Positions 37,437-47,271 of a DNA stretch of 64,000 nt are shown here, piece after piece. Source of the stretch: Massilia sp. PDC64 (GTDB lineage: Bacteria; Pseudomonadota; Gammaproteobacteria; Burkholderiales; Burkholderiaceae_D); the NCBI RefSeq assembly GCF_900101265.1, contig NZ_FMZS01000001.1:372001-436000 (forward strand). Reading direction: 5' to 3'. Each line of letters starts with the position of its first letter. The first letter of the stretch is position 1. The position numbers were made by a program, and so were the translations under genes. The notes beneath the pieces were generated by a model, which had not been told where the DNA came from, made no database searches, and saw only the letters and a program-made list of their open reading frames with translations.

Positions 37437-38669
37437 ATGGCTAAATTCCGCCTCGCACACCTCGGCCTCGTAGTGGCCGCCCTCGGATTCACCGCCGCCG
37501 CTCCGGTGGTCGGCCTGGCCCCGGTCTACGCCGCGGAGACCCTCCGTCCGGAAATCGGCAAACCGCTGCAGGAAGCCGCGCAGCTGATTAAGTCGGGCAA
37601 GAACAAGGAAGCCCTGGCCAAGCTGCGCGACCTCGACAAGGTCAGCGGCAAGTCGGCCCATGAGACGTACCTGATCGAACGCACCCGCGCCGGCGCAGCA
37701 TCGGCCGCCGGCGATTACGACACGGCAGCCAAGGCCTTCGAATACCTGATCGGTTCCGGCCAACTGAACGCAACCGAAAAAGCCCAGTTCTCGGAAGGCC
37801 TGATCGGCATCTACATGCGCGCGGGCGACCTGAGCAAGGCCAACGCCGCCATCGAACGCCAGCTCAAGGAACGCGACGATCCGAAGCTGCGCGCTTACCT
37901 GATGCAGAACTATTACAAGCAGGGCAATATCCAGGCACTGGAAAATGAACTGCGCGCGGCCGAAAAGAGCGGCCGCCTGAGCGAAGACCAGCTGGGCATG
38001 CTGGCCAACATCCAGCTCAAGAAGAACGACAAAGCCGGCTACGTCAACACCATCGAGAAACTGGCCGCCAACTATCCGAAGGCCCAGTACTGGACCGACC
38101 TGCTGAACCGCGTGCAAAGCAAGCCGGGCTTCTCGGGCCGCCTGCAGGTGGACCTGTATCGCCTGAAGCTGGCCAACGGCCTGCTGAAGAAGCCGAGCGA
38201 GTTCATGGAAATGGCGCAGCTCGTGCTGCAGGCCGGCGCGCCGGCTGAAGCCCTGAAGGTCATCGACAAAGGCTACAAGGCAGGCGCACTGGGCACCGGT
38301 CCGGACGCCGCCCGTCACCAGCGCCTGAAGGACCTGGCCGAGAAAACCCTGGCCGACCAGAACAAGAATCTGGCCGCCACCGAAGCGCAGCTGAACAAGG
38401 ATGGCGACAACGACGGCCTTGCAACGCTGGGCTACGCGCTGGTCCAGTCCGGCCAGGTCGACAAGGGCCTGAAGATGATGGAAGCCGCTGCCAAGGCCAA
38501 GGACCTGAAGCATCCGGAAGACGTCAAGCTGCACCTGGGCGAAGCCTATGCCGTCGCCGGCAAGAAGCAGCAAGCCATCAGCACGCTCAAGTCCGTCGGC
38601 GGTACCGATGGCACGGCGGAAGTGGCCCGTTACTTCATCATGGCGATCAACAAGCCGATCTCCGGCTGA
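37437..38669 (+). CDS. Exported TPR-like protein of the TonB cluster
   Basis: The 410-residue product starts at ATG 37437 (MAKFRLAHLGLVVAALGF) with a signal peptide ending near PVYAAE. The rest is helical, with repeats of about 34 residues resembling TPR/Sel1 units: KNKEALAKLRDLDKVSGKS, GDYDTAAKAFEYLIGSG, GDLSKANAAIERQLKERD and SGQVDKGLKMMEAAAKAK. It is probably periplasmic and mediates protein contacts. Its place after exbD suggests a role with the TonB system. The specific function is unknown, and a terminator follows. Confidence 0.85.
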   Translation: MAKFRLAHLGLVVAALGFTAAAPVVGLAPVYAAETLRPEIGKPLQEAAQLIKSGKNKEALAKLRDLDKVSGKSAHETYLIERTRAGAASAAGDYDTAAKAFEYLIGSGQLNATEKAQFSEGLIGIYMRAGDLSKANAAIERQLKERDDPKLRAYLMQNYYKQGNIQALENELRAAEKSGRLSEDQLGMLANIQLKKNDKAGYVNTIEKLAANYPKAQYWTDLLNRVQSKPGFSGRLQVDLYRLKLANGLLKKPSEFMEMAQLVLQAGAPAEALKVIDKGYKAGALGTGPDAARHQRLKDLAEKTLADQNKNLAATEAQLNKDGDNDGLATLGYALVQSGQVDKGLKMMEAAAKAKDLKHPEDVKLHLGEAYAVAGKKQQAISTLKSVGGTDGTAEVARYFIMAINKPISG

Positions 38670-38691
38670 TCTCCCCTGCTCCAGGCAGGAC

Positions 38692-38728
38692 AAAAGCGCA
38701 GTCTGCGTCAAGCAGGCTGCGCTTTTTT
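38692..38728 (+). terminator. Intrinsic terminator of the tonB cluster
   Basis: AAAAGCGCAGTCTGC (38692-38706) pairs with GCAGGCTGCGCTTTT (38712-38726, one G-T pair), loop GTCAA, ending in a T-run. Confidence 0.9.
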
Positions 38729-38832
38729 ATTGGGGGCAACGCTACCTCATCCACCCCGGCAAAGGCGTTGCGCTGTGCAACATGCCCTTTGCCGTATAAT
38801 CTGGTATTTCGCCTAGAAGCACGAACCATCCA

Positions 38833-39804
38833 ATGAAGGTATTTCGCGGACTTCCCAACGACAGGGCACGCGCGCCTTGTGCGCTCACGATCGGCAACTT
38901 CGACGGTGTCCACCGCGGGCACCAGGCGCTGTTGGCCCACGTGACCGCGAGCGCCCGCAAGCTCGGGCTGGAAGCCGCCGTGATGACGTTCGAGCCCCAT
39001 CCCCGCGAATACTTTGCGCAGCGCAGCGGCGATCTGTCGAAGGCGCCGGCGCGCATCGCCAACCTGCGCGACAAGCTGGAATCGCTGGGCAATGCCGGCG
39101 TCGACCGCGTCATCGTCGAACACTTCAACGAACATTTCGCGTCGATGTCGCCGGATGAATTCACCCAGCGCGTGCTGGTCGACGGCCTGCACGTGAAATG
39201 GCTGATGGTTGGCGACGACTTTTGCTACGGCGCCCGCCGCGCCGGCAACGTCGCCCTGCTGGCCGAAGCCGGCAAGCGCTACGGTTTCGAAGTGCACAGC
39301 CTGCCGGCCGTGCTGCACGACTCCACCCGGATTTCGTCCTCGGCCGTGCGCGCCGCGCTCGCCGCCGGCGATTTCGACGCCACCCGCGCCCTGCTGGGCC
39401 ATCCGTATTCCATGTCCGGCCACGTGATCCACGGCCAGAAACTGGGCCGCACGCTGGGCTTCCCCACGTTGAACCTGCGTGTCGCCCACCGCCCCGCGCT
39501 GGCGGGAATCTTCGTCGTGCAGGTGCACGGCCTGGCCGACCAGCCGCTGCCGGCCGTCGCCAGCCTCGGCGTGCGCCCGACCGTCGAGGATGCGGGCCGC
39601 ATGCTGCTGGAAGTCCATGTCTTCGACTGGAACCAGCCCTGCTACGGCAAGCTCGTGCGCGTGGAATTCCTCACCAAGCTGCGCGACGAGGAAAAATACG
39701 TCGACCTCCCCACATTGACGGCCGCCATCGAACGCGACGCGCAGCAGGCCCGCGCCTGGTTCGCCCAGCGCGCCGGCGCCCTCACGGCCACCGACCGAAT
39801 TTGA
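38833..39804 (+). CDS. ribF: Bifunctional riboflavin kinase / FAD synthetase
   Basis: The 323-residue enzyme makes FMN and then FAD. The N-terminal adenylyltransferase domain has LTIGNFDGVHRGHQALL (nucleotidyltransferase HxGH variant) and the ISSSAVRAAL motif. The C-terminal kinase domain has GRTLGFPTLNL with the catalytic PT, and the GVRPTVED segment. No FMN riboswitch is visible upstream. It starts a housekeeping run (ribF, ileS, lspA, coaBC, dut), an order common in betaproteobacteria. Confidence 0.95.
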   Translation: MKVFRGLPNDRARAPCALTIGNFDGVHRGHQALLAHVTASARKLGLEAAVMTFEPHPREYFAQRSGDLSKAPARIANLRDKLESLGNAGVDRVIVEHFNEHFASMSPDEFTQRVLVDGLHVKWLMVGDDFCYGARRAGNVALLAEAGKRYGFEVHSLPAVLHDSTRISSSAVRAALAAGDFDATRALLGHPYSMSGHVIHGQKLGRTLGFPTLNLRVAHRPALAGIFVVQVHGLADQPLPAVASLGVRPTVEDAGRMLLEVHVFDWNQPCYGKLVRVEFLTKLRDEEKYVDLPTLTAAIERDAQQARAWFAQRAGALTATDRI

Positions 39805-39895
39805 CCGGGACTTCCAGAGTCTCGACGGCGCCAGGGACGGAATAACGGCGCCGTCCCGTCATCACGAATAACAGCAGTCCATTTTAGAAATCACC

Positions 39896-42784
39896 ATGTC
39901 CGATACCAAGCAAGGCCAGAAAGGCCAACAAGGCAACAAGAAGCCGGAGAGCAAATACCCGGTCAACATGACCGACACCCCCTTCCCGATGCGCGGCGAC
40001 CTCGCCAAGCGCGAACCGGGCTGGGTCAAGCAATGGCAGGACAAGAAGATCTACCAGCGCATCCGCAAGGCGGCCGCCGGCCGTCCGAAATTCGTCCTGC
40101 ACGACGGTCCGCCGTACGCGAACGGCGACATCCACCTGGGCCACGCCGTCAACAAGATCCTGAAGGACATGGTCGTCAAATCGCGCACCATGGCCGGCTT
40201 CGACGCACCGTACGTGCCGGGCTGGGACTGCCATGGCATGCCGATCGAGATCCAGATCGAAAAACAGTTCGGCAAGAACCTGCCGACCGCCGAAGTACTG
40301 CAAAAGGCCCGCGCCTACGCGCTGGAACAGATCGACCGCCAGCGCGCCGGCTTCATCCGCCTGGGCGTGCTGGGCGAGTGGGACAATCCTTACCTGACGA
40401 TGAACTTCAGTAACGAGGCCGACGAGCTGCGCGCCCTCGGCACGATGCTCGACAAGGGCTACGTCTACCGCGGCCTGAAGCCCGTGAACTGGTGCTTCGA
40501 CTGCGGCTCGGCGCTGGCCGAGGCGGAAGTGGAATACCAGGACAAGCGCGACCCGGCCATCGACGTCGGCTTCCCGTTCGCGGAAAGCGACAAGGTCGCG
40601 CAGGCATTCGACCTGGACGCGCTGCCCGCGGGCGACGGCTTCATCGTCATCTGGACGACGACCCCGTGGACGATCCCGTCGAACCAGGCGCTGAACGTGC
40701 ACCCGGAAGTGACGTACGCGCTGGTCAAGGCGGATCGTAACGGCAAGCCGGTCCTGCTGATCGTCGCCAAGGATCTGGCGGAGAGTGTTCTGGAGCGCTA
40801 CAAGCTGGAAGGCGAAGTCGTCGCAACGACGACGGGCGAGAAGCTGGGCGGCATCCGCTTCAAGCACCCGCTGCACGCGGCCGATCCGTTCTACGACCGC
40901 ACGTCGCCCGTCTACCTGGCCGACTACGTGACGACGGACAGCGGCACCGGCGTCGTCCACTCCGCGCCGGCCTACGGCCTGGAAGACTTCCAGTCGTGCA
41001 AGGCGCACGGCATAAAGGATGACGAGATCCTGAAACCCGTGATGGGCGACGGCCGCTTCGCCAGCACCTTGCCGCTGTTCGGCGGCATGACGATCTGGGA
41101 AGCCAGCAAACCGATCTGCAATGCGCTCAGCGAAGCGGGTGCCCTGTTCGAACTGAAGATGTTCGACCACAGCTACATGCACTGCTGGCGCCACAAGACC
41201 CCGATCGTCTACCGCGCGACGAGCCAGTGGTTCGCCGGCATGGACGTCAAGCCGAAGGATGGCGGCCCCACGCTGCGCGAATCCGCGCTGGCCGGCATCG
41301 CCGAGACGCAGTTCTTCCCCGACTGGGGCCAGGCGCGCCTGCAGGGCATGATCGCCAACCGTCCGGACTGGACCCTGTCGCGCCAGCGCCAGTGGGGTGT
41401 CCCGATGGCCTTCTTCCTGCACCGCGAAACGGGCGAGCTGCATCCGCGCACGCCCGAGCTGCTGGAACAGGTGGCACGACTGATCGAACAAGGCGGCATC
41501 GACGCCTGGCACAAGCTCGACCCGCGCGACCTGCTGGGCGATGAAGCGGCGATGTACGAAAAGAACCGCGACACGCTGGACGTGTGGTTCGACTCGGGCA
41601 CGACGCACCAGACCGTGCTGCGCGGCTCGCACAAGGAGCAATCGCACTTCCCGGCCGACCTGTACCTGGAAGGCTCGGACCAGCACCGCGGCTGGTTCCA
41701 CTCGTCGCTGCTGACGTCGTCGATGCTCAACGGCCGCCCGCCGTACAAGGCGCTGCTGACGCACGGCTTCACGGTCGACGAGCAGGGCAAGAAGATGTCC
41801 AAGTCGCTCGGCAACACGCTGGCGCCGCAGAAGATCTCCGATACGCTGGGCGCCGACATCCTGCGCCTGTGGGTCGCATCGACCGACTACACGGGCGAGC
41901 TGTCGATCGGCGAAGAGATCCTCAAGCGCGTGACGGAATCGTACCGCCGCATCCGCAACACGCTGCGCTTCCTGCTCGCGAACACGTCGGACTTCGACCA
42001 CGCGAAGAACGCCGTGCCGGTGGCCGAGCTGCTCGAGATCGACCGCTATGCGCTCGCCGAGACGGCGCGCCTGCAGGCCGATGTGGCCGCGCACTTCGAG
42101 CGCTACGAATTCCACCCGGTCGTCGCGCGCCTGCAGAACTTCTGCTCGGAAGACCTGGGCGGCTTCTACCTCGACATCCTGAAGGACCGCCTGTACACGA
42201 CGGGCGTGGACTCCTTCGCGCGCCGCTCGGCGCAGACGGCGCTGTGGCACATCGCGCACGCGCTGCTGCGCATCATGGCGCCGATCCTGTCGTTCACGGC
42301 CGAGGAAGCGTGGACCGTGTTCGCCGGCGAACAGGCGTACAAGGACAGCGACGAGACCATCTTCACGCAGACGCTGTGGACCTTCCCTGCGATCGCGGAC
42401 AGCGCCGCCCTGCTGGACAAGTACGCGCTGCTGCGCGCCGTGCGTGCCGACGTGACCAAACAGCTGGAAGAAGTGCGCGCATCCGGCGCGATCGGCTCGT
42501 CACTGCAGGCGGAGCTGGCGATCAAGGCCGCCGGCGACAAGTACGCGACCCTGGCGAGCCTGGACGACGACCTGAAGTTCGTGTTCATCACGTCGCAGGC
42601 GACCGTCGAGCAGGTCCAGGATGCCGCCGACGAAGCCGTCACCGTCACGCCGTCCGACGCCGCCAAGTGCGAGCGCTGCTGGCACTACCGCCGCGACGTG
42701 GGCCATGACCACGCACATCCGGGCCTGTGCGGCCGCTGCACGAGCAACCTGTTCGGCAGCGGGGAACAGCGCCGCTTCGCCTGA
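39896..42784 (+). CDS. ileS: Isoleucyl-tRNA synthetase
   Basis: The 962-residue class Ia synthetase has the HIGH-type motif in [20 protein letters not shown] and the KMSKS motif in [15 protein letters not shown]. The CP1 editing domain lies between them ([28 protein letters not shown]). The C-terminal zinc finger [13 protein letters not shown]...LCGRC is the bacterial form. Length is close to E. coli IleRS (938). It is followed by lspA, as in most Gram-negatives. A G/C-rich hairpin with a short T-run lies just after the stop. Confidence 0.98.
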   Translation: MSDTKQGQKGQQGNKKPESKYPVNMTDTPFPMRGDLAKREPGWVKQWQDKKIYQRIRKAAAGRPKFVLHDGPPYANGDIHLGHAVNKILKDMVVKSRTMAGFDAPYVPGWDCHGMPIEIQIEKQFGKNLPTAEVLQKARAYALEQIDRQRAGFIRLGVLGEWDNPYLTMNFSNEADELRALGTMLDKGYVYRGLKPVNWCFDCGSALAEAEVEYQDKRDPAIDVGFPFAESDKVAQAFDLDALPAGDGFIVIWTTTPWTIPSNQALNVHPEVTYALVKADRNGKPVLLIVAKDLAESVLERYKLEGEVVATTTGEKLGGIRFKHPLHAADPFYDRTSPVYLADYVTTDSGTGVVHSAPAYGLEDFQSCKAHGIKDDEILKPVMGDGRFASTLPLFGGMTIWEASKPICNALSEAGALFELKMFDHSYMHCWRHKTPIVYRATSQWFAGMDVKPKDGGPTLRESALAGIAETQFFPDWGQARLQGMIANRPDWTLSRQRQWGVPMAFFLHRETGELHPRTPELLEQVARLIEQGGIDAWHKLDPRDLLGDEAAMYEKNRDTLDVWFDSGTTHQTVLRGSHKEQSHFPADLYLEGSDQHRGWFHSSLLTSSMLNGRPPYKALLTHGFTVDEQGKKMSKSLGNTLAPQKISDTLGADILRLWVASTDYTGELSIGEEILKRVTESYRRIRNTLRFLLANTSDFDHAKNAVPVAELLEIDRYALAETARLQADVAAHFERYEFHPVVARLQNFCSEDLGGFYLDILKDRLYTTGVDSFARRSAQTALWHIAHALLRIMAPILSFTAEEAWTVFAGEQAYKDSDETIFTQTLWTFPAIADSAALLDKYALLRAVRADVTKQLEEVRASGAIGSSLQAELAIKAAGDKYATLASLDDDLKFVFITSQATVEQVQDAADEAVTVTPSDAAKCERCWHYRRDVGHDHAHPGLCGRCTSNLFGSGEQRRFA

Positions 42785-42794
42785 TGTACCAGCG

Positions 42795-42819
42795 CCCCGG
42801 GCCTTGCGCCCGGGGTTTT
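42795..42819 (+). terminator. Hairpin between ileS and lspA (weak terminator)
   Basis: CCCCGGG (42795-42801) pairs with CCCGGGG (42809-42815), loop CCTTGCG, followed by TTTTC. The short T-run suggests attenuation of lspA rather than full termination. Confidence 0.6.
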
Positions 42820-42837
42820 CACTCTACGACCATCGAC

Positions 42838-43359
42838 ATGGCCAGCAAAAAAAAACCAACATTCTCCGCCGTCTCGTCGCGCTCGGGCGGCAGCCTCACC
42901 CCGTGGCTCGGCATCGCCTTCATCGTCATCCTGCTCGACCAGATCAGCAAGATCACCATCACGCGCACCTTCATGCACGGCGAAGAGAAGCCCGTCACCA
43001 GTTTCTTCAACCTGGTCCTCGCGTATAACAAGGGCGCGGCATTCAGCTTCCTGTCCGACCAGGGCGGCTGGCAGCGCTACCTGTTCGCCGGCATCGCCAT
43101 CGCGGCCGTCGGTTTCATCGTCTACCTGCTGCGCAAGCACGCGGGCCAGCGCATGTTCTGCTGGGCCCTCGCGCTGATCATGGGCGGCGCGCTGGGCAAT
43201 CTCGTCGACCGCGTCGCGTACGGCCACGTGATCGACTTCCTCGACTTTTACTGGCGCGGCGTCGGCCACTTCCCGGCCTTTAACATCGCGGATACCGCCA
43301 TCACGATCGGCGCCTTCCTGTTCATCGTCGATGAACTGCGCCGCGTGAACAAGCATTAA
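42838..43359 (+). CDS. lspA: Lipoprotein signal peptidase (signal peptidase II)
   Basis: The 173-residue aspartyl protease of the inner membrane starts at ATG 42838 ([12 protein letters not shown]). Four membrane segments are seen. Conserved blocks are [45 protein letters not shown] and [11 protein letters not shown]; the catalytic Asp residues lie in the GNLVDR and NIADT motifs. The N-terminal 20 residues are a cytoplasmic extension. It cleaves prolipoproteins ahead of the lipid-modified Cys. Confidence 0.96.
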   Translation: MASKKKPTFSAVSSRSGGSLTPWLGIAFIVILLDQISKITITRTFMHGEEKPVTSFFNLVLAYNKGAAFSFLSDQGGWQRYLFAGIAIAAVGFIVYLLRKHAGQRMFCWALALIMGGALGNLVDRVAYGHVIDFLDFYWRGVGHFPAFNIADTAITIGAFLFIVDELRRVNKH

Positions 43360-43373
43360 GCACTGGAGGAACC

Positions 43374-44600
43374 ATGAGCATGGACCTGAAGGGCAAGAAG
43401 ATCGTCCTCGGCCTGTCCGGCGGCGTGGCCTGCTACAAGGCCGCGGAACTGTGCCGCGCCCTCACCAAACAGGGCGCGCACGTGCAGGTCGTGATGACCG
43501 AAGCGGCCACCCATTTCATTGGCACCGTGACGATGCAGGCGCTGTCCGGCCGCAGTGTCTACACGGACCAGTGGGACGGCCGCATCCCCAACAACATGGC
43601 GCACATCGACCTCACGCGCGATGCCGACGCCATCCTCGTCGCGCCCTGCTCGGCCGACTTCCTGTTCAAGCTCGCGCACGGCGCCACCGACGACCTGCTG
43701 TCGACCCTGTGCCTTGCGCGCCCGCACCACGTGCCGCTGCTCGTCGCCCCCGCGATGAACGTCGAGATGTGGGAAAAGGCGCCCACGCAGCGCAACGTTG
43801 CGCAGCTGCGCGACGACGGCGTCTGCATCCTGGGCCCGGCCGCCGGCTCCCAGGCCTGCGGCGAGACGGGCATGGGCCGCATGCTCGAACCGGACGAACT
43901 GCTCGAGGAACTCGTTGCCTCGTTCCAGCCGAAGCTCCTGGCCGGCAAGCGCGTGCTGATCACGGCGGGGCCGACCTACGAAGCGATCGACCCGGTGCGC
44001 GGCATTACGAACCTGTCGTCCGGGAAGATGGGCTATGCGATCGCGCGTGCCGCGCGCGAGGCCGGCGCCGACGTCACGCTCGTCTCCGGTCCGACGTCGC
44101 TGCCCACGCCGCATGGCGTGCGCCGCATCGACGTGCAGAGCGCGCGCCAGATGCTGGACGCGGTCATGGCCGCCGTCTCCGGCCAGCACATCTTCGTGGG
44201 CGTGGCGGCCGTCGCCGACTGGCGCGTGGACAATGCCAGCGACCAGAAGATCAAGAAGGACGGCAGCGGCGACGCCCCGCAACTCCACTTCGCGCAGAAC
44301 CCGGACATCCTCGCGACCGTCGCCGCGACCACGTCGCTGAACGGCTGGCCGTATTGCGTCGGCTTCGCGGCCGAATCGGAAAACCTGCTCGAATACGGCG
44401 CGGTGAAACGCGAGAAAAAAGGCATTCCTCTGCTCGTGGGCAATATCGGCCCGCAGACCTTCGGGCAGGATGAGAATGCGATCGTGCTGTTCGACGAAAG
44501 CGGCCACACGGTGCTCCCGCGCGCGACCAAGCTGGAACTGGCGCGCCAGCTCGTTTCCGAAATCGCCAAGCGCCTGGAACAGCGTTCCCTGCTGGCCTGA
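43374..44600 (+). CDS. coaBC: Bifunctional CoaBC: phosphopantothenate-cysteine ligase / phosphopantothenoylcysteine decarboxylase
   Basis: The 408-residue protein makes 4'-phosphopantetheine for coenzyme A. The N-terminal flavin decarboxylase (CoaC) has GGVACYKAAELCR, VAPAMNVEMWEKAP and the active-site Cys in QACGETGMGRM. The C-terminal ligase (CoaB) has TAGPTYEAIDPVRGITNLSS followed by GKMG, and the KIKK loop in DQKIKKDGSG. The start has GGAGG nearby and lies fifteen bases after lspA. Confidence 0.97.
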   Translation: MSMDLKGKKIVLGLSGGVACYKAAELCRALTKQGAHVQVVMTEAATHFIGTVTMQALSGRSVYTDQWDGRIPNNMAHIDLTRDADAILVAPCSADFLFKLAHGATDDLLSTLCLARPHHVPLLVAPAMNVEMWEKAPTQRNVAQLRDDGVCILGPAAGSQACGETGMGRMLEPDELLEELVASFQPKLLAGKRVLITAGPTYEAIDPVRGITNLSSGKMGYAIARAAREAGADVTLVSGPTSLPTPHGVRRIDVQSARQMLDAVMAAVSGQHIFVGVAAVADWRVDNASDQKIKKDGSGDAPQLHFAQNPDILATVAATTSLNGWPYCVGFAAESENLLEYGAVKREKKGIPLLVGNIGPQTFGQDENAIVLFDESGHTVLPRATKLELARQLVSEIAKRLEQRSLLA

Positions 44601-44639
44601 CTCACCCGTACCCTGATTCACCGTACCATCAAGCACTCC

Positions 44640-45089
44640 ATGAAGAATATCGACCTGAAAATCATCGACCCGCGCATGAAGGACTTCCTGCCGGCCTACG
44701 CCACCGCCGGCAGCGCCGGCCTCGACCTGCGCGCCTGCATCGAGGCGCCCATGACCATCGAGCCTGGCCAGACCGTGCTGGTGCCGACCGGCCTCGCCAT
44801 CCACATCGGCGATCCGGGTTATGCGGCGATGATCCTGCCCCGTAGTGGACTCGGCCATAAGAACGGCATCGTTCTGGGTAATCTGGTAGGCTTGATCGAC
44901 TCCGATTACCAGGGCCAGTTGATGGTCTCGACCTGGAATCGCGGCCAGGCCACGTTCACGCTCCAGCCGATGGACCGCCTGGCGCAGCTGATCGTGGTGC
45001 CTGTCCTGCAGGTGGGCTTCAACGTCGTGGAGGATTTCGCAACGAGCGACCGGGGCGCCGGAGGATTCGGCTCCACCGGCAAACAATAA
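44640..45089 (+). CDS. dut: Deoxyuridine 5'-triphosphate nucleotidohydrolase (dUTPase)
   Basis: The 149-residue trimeric enzyme hydrolyses dUTP to dUMP. The five family motifs are visible: [45 protein letters not shown] and the C-terminal [12 protein letters not shown]. Genes coaBC and dut are adjacent here as in E. coli. Confidence 0.97.
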   Translation: MKNIDLKIIDPRMKDFLPAYATAGSAGLDLRACIEAPMTIEPGQTVLVPTGLAIHIGDPGYAAMILPRSGLGHKNGIVLGNLVGLIDSDYQGQLMVSTWNRGQATFTLQPMDRLAQLIVVPVLQVGFNVVEDFATSDRGAGGFGSTGKQ

Positions 45090-45103
45090 ACTATGAGGAG
45101 CAC

Positions 45104-46201
45104 ATGACCGGACATCTTCGTCAGCGCCCCGCGGGCATCAAGACTGCCGCGCTGGGCATCGCAGCAGCCCTGCTGCTGTCGGCCTGCGCCACGCAGGCGC
45201 CTCGCGCACCGGGCACCACCCCGCGCGTCGTCGAACGCCCCGTCGAAGCCCCGGCCCTGAGCCCGCAAATGGCCGCCGCCGCCGACACCCTGACGAAGAT
45301 GGCGGGCCTGCAGGAGCGCCTGTACAAGGTCGCGGCGCCCCTCCTGATCCAGAATGCCGAATTGTGCAAGGGCCAGGCCCGCAACCTGCTCGGCTTCACG
45401 GCGAAGAACCGCTGGTCCTATCCGGGCGAATACAACGAAGCGGCGCACGTCGCCTTCGGCATGGGCGAACACCTGCAGGTGACCGACGTGCTGGCCGGCA
45501 GCGGCGCGGCCCGCGCCGGCCTGCAGGAAGGCGACGTGCTCCTCGCCGCCGCCGGCAAGCCGCTGCCGACCGGAGAGCACGCGCTGTCCCAGGCGGGCGC
45601 CATGTTCGCCAAGATCCTCGCGTCGCAGGCGAGCCTGCCGATGACGATCGAGCGGCGCCAGAGCGAACGCCAGTTGACCATTCCCGTCACGCGCGCCTGC
45701 GCCTTCGCGATCGAACTGGGCAACGCGGACAACGTCAACGCGTACGGCGACGGCAGCCGCGTCCTCGTCACGCGCGGCATGATCAACTTCACGCACGACG
45801 ACGACGAACTGGCCTTCGTGCTCGCGAAGACGATGGCCCACAACATGCTGGGCCACCCGTCCTCGCAACGCAACAGCGCGACGATCGGCAGCATCATCGA
45901 CAACCTGAAAAGCATCACGCCCGACACGTCGATGCTGATCGGCAGCGGCGGCATCAAGGCCATGCCGGCCGACGCGGACGCCGCCGCCGACCGCCTCGCC
46001 ATCTACCTGGCCGCGCGCGCCGGCTACGACATCAAGGACGCGCCCGCGTTCTGGAACCGCCTGGCCGAGAGCTACCCGCCCAGCGTGTTGAACGGCTACA
46101 CGGCGAATCATCCGGCACTGCCGCAGCGCCTGGCCGCCGTGGAGAAAGCGATCGCGGAAATCAAGGCCAAGCGGTCCGCAAAGAAGCCGCTGGTGCCTTG
46201 A
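45104..46201 (+). CDS. M48-like lipoprotein with PDZ domain, probably catalytically inactive
   Basis: The 365-residue protein has a lipobox LLSAC (Cys28). Residues about 110-190 look like a PDZ domain (VAFGMGEHLQVTDVLAGSGA, then ARAGLQEGDVLLAAAGKPLP). After it comes an M48 peptidase-like domain: GMINFTHDDDELAFVLAKTM leads to AHNMLGH, where the zinc-binding HExxH should be. Here it reads K242-T-M-A-H246, so the first His and the catalytic Glu are lost. The downstream EAD motif is changed too (Ala294-Ala-Asp in DADAAADRLAIY). The fold is kept (LAARAGYDIKDAPAFWNRL), suggesting a scaffold role at the envelope. A terminator follows. Confidence 0.85.
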   Translation: MTGHLRQRPAGIKTAALGIAAALLLSACATQAPRAPGTTPRVVERPVEAPALSPQMAAAADTLTKMAGLQERLYKVAAPLLIQNAELCKGQARNLLGFTAKNRWSYPGEYNEAAHVAFGMGEHLQVTDVLAGSGAARAGLQEGDVLLAAAGKPLPTGEHALSQAGAMFAKILASQASLPMTIERRQSERQLTIPVTRACAFAIELGNADNVNAYGDGSRVLVTRGMINFTHDDDELAFVLAKTMAHNMLGHPSSQRNSATIGSIIDNLKSITPDTSMLIGSGGIKAMPADADAAADRLAIYLAARAGYDIKDAPAFWNRLAESYPPSVLNGYTANHPALPQRLAAVEKAIAEIKAKRSAKKPLVP

Positions 46202-46227
46202 GCATCGACGCATCCGCGTGATCACGA

Positions 46228-46250
46228 GGGCCGCACGTGCGGCCCTTTTT
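46228..46250 (+). terminator. Intrinsic terminator after the M48-like lipoprotein gene
   Basis: GGGCCGC and GCGGCCC pair around ACGT (46228-46245), followed by five T. Confidence 0.88.
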
Positions 46251-46374
46251 CATGCCCCTTCAGCACGGTTCCGGGCCTTTTTGTATCATTAGCAATTCCC
46301 CTGCCCCGTCGCGCAATTCAAGCGCAAGAAACGAGAGAGCAGCGGACGCCCCTGCGTTTATCCTCCCGGGAACC

Positions 46375-47271
46375 ATGAACACTGCCAACCTGCTGCGCCT
46401 TATCCTGCTTGCCTCCATCTGGGGCGGCTCCTTCCTGTTCATGCGCATCAGCGCGCCGACGCTCGGCCCCGCGGTGCTCATCGAATTCCGCGTGCTGTTC
46501 GCCGCGCTGTTCCTCGCCGGCGTCGGCGTCTTCCTCAAGAAGCGCCTCGACCTGCGCGCCCACTGGAAGCATTACTTCATCCTCGGCTTCTTCAATTCCG
46601 CCTTCCCGTTCCTGCTGTTCGCATTCGCGGCGCGCACCTTGCCGGCGTCCGTGCTGGCCGTGCTGAACGCGACCGCACCGATGTGGGGCGCGCTGCTCGG
46701 CGCCGTGTGGAACCGCCAGCCGATCCGCGCGCGCACGGCGCTGGGCCTCGTGCTGGGCACCGTGGGTGTGGCGCTGCTCGTCGGCTTCGACCACGCGACG
46801 AGCCGTCCCGGCGCCGGCATCGCCGTCGCCGCCGCGCTGGTGGCCGCGTTGAGTTACAGCGTCGCGAGCCAGTATGCGCGCACCGCGAAAAGCGTGGAGC
46901 CGTTCGCCAATGCGCACGGCACGATGTGGACGTCCGCGCTGATGGTACTGCCCGCCCTGCCCCTGTTCCCGCCCGCCGGCGCGCCGACCGTGGGCATCGT
47001 CGGCGCCGTGATCGCGCTGGGCGTGCTGTGCAGCGGCATCGCCTACATCCTGTACTTCAAGCTCATCGAGGAAGTGGGCACGACGTCCGCCCTGACGGTC
47101 ACCTTCCTGAGCCCCGTCTTCGGCATCCTGTGGGGCGCGCTGTTCCTCGGCGAGGCGATCGGCTGGTACACGGTCCTAGGCTCGGCCATCACGCTGGTCG
47201 GCACCGCGTTCGTCACGGGTTTCACGCCCCGCTTCGGCCGCGCCGCGACCTTGCCGGCATCCGGCAAATGA
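46375..47271 (+). CDS. EamA-family (DMT superfamily) transporter
   Basis: The 298-residue inner-membrane protein with about ten helices in two EamA repeats starts at ATG 46375 (MNTANLLRLILLASIWGGSF). LASIWGGSFLFMRISAPTLG opens the first repeat. The second ends VTFLSPVFGILWGALFLGEA, both typical signatures. Family members export amino acids or other metabolites; the substrate is not predictable. The stop overlaps the start of the DNA glycosylase gene (ATGA). Confidence 0.9.
   Translation: MNTANLLRLILLASIWGGSFLFMRISAPTLGPAVLIEFRVLFAALFLAGVGVFLKKRLDLRAHWKHYFILGFFNSAFPFLLFAFAARTLPASVLAVLNATAPMWGALLGAVWNRQPIRARTALGLVLGTVGVALLVGFDHATSRPGAGIAVAAALVAALSYSVASQYARTAKSVEPFANAHGTMWTSALMVLPALPLFPPAGAPTVGIVGAVIALGVLCSGIAYILYFKLIEEVGTTSALTVTFLSPVFGILWGALFLGEAIGWYTVLGSAITLVGTAFVTGFTPRFGRAATLPASGK

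Noticed and set aside
34738..38669. TonB cluster as a Tol-Pal locus
   Set aside because: No tolA, tolB or pal; the first gene has a TonB-type Pro-rich spacer and C-terminal domain.
38729..38832. FMN riboswitch in front of ribF
   Set aside because: The gap is about 100 bases and lacks the conserved FMN-aptamer segments.
39834..39857. GGGACGG/CCGTCCC hairpin between ribF and ileS as a terminator
   Set aside because: Only seven pairs with a long loop and no T-run; probably chance in G/C-rich sequence.
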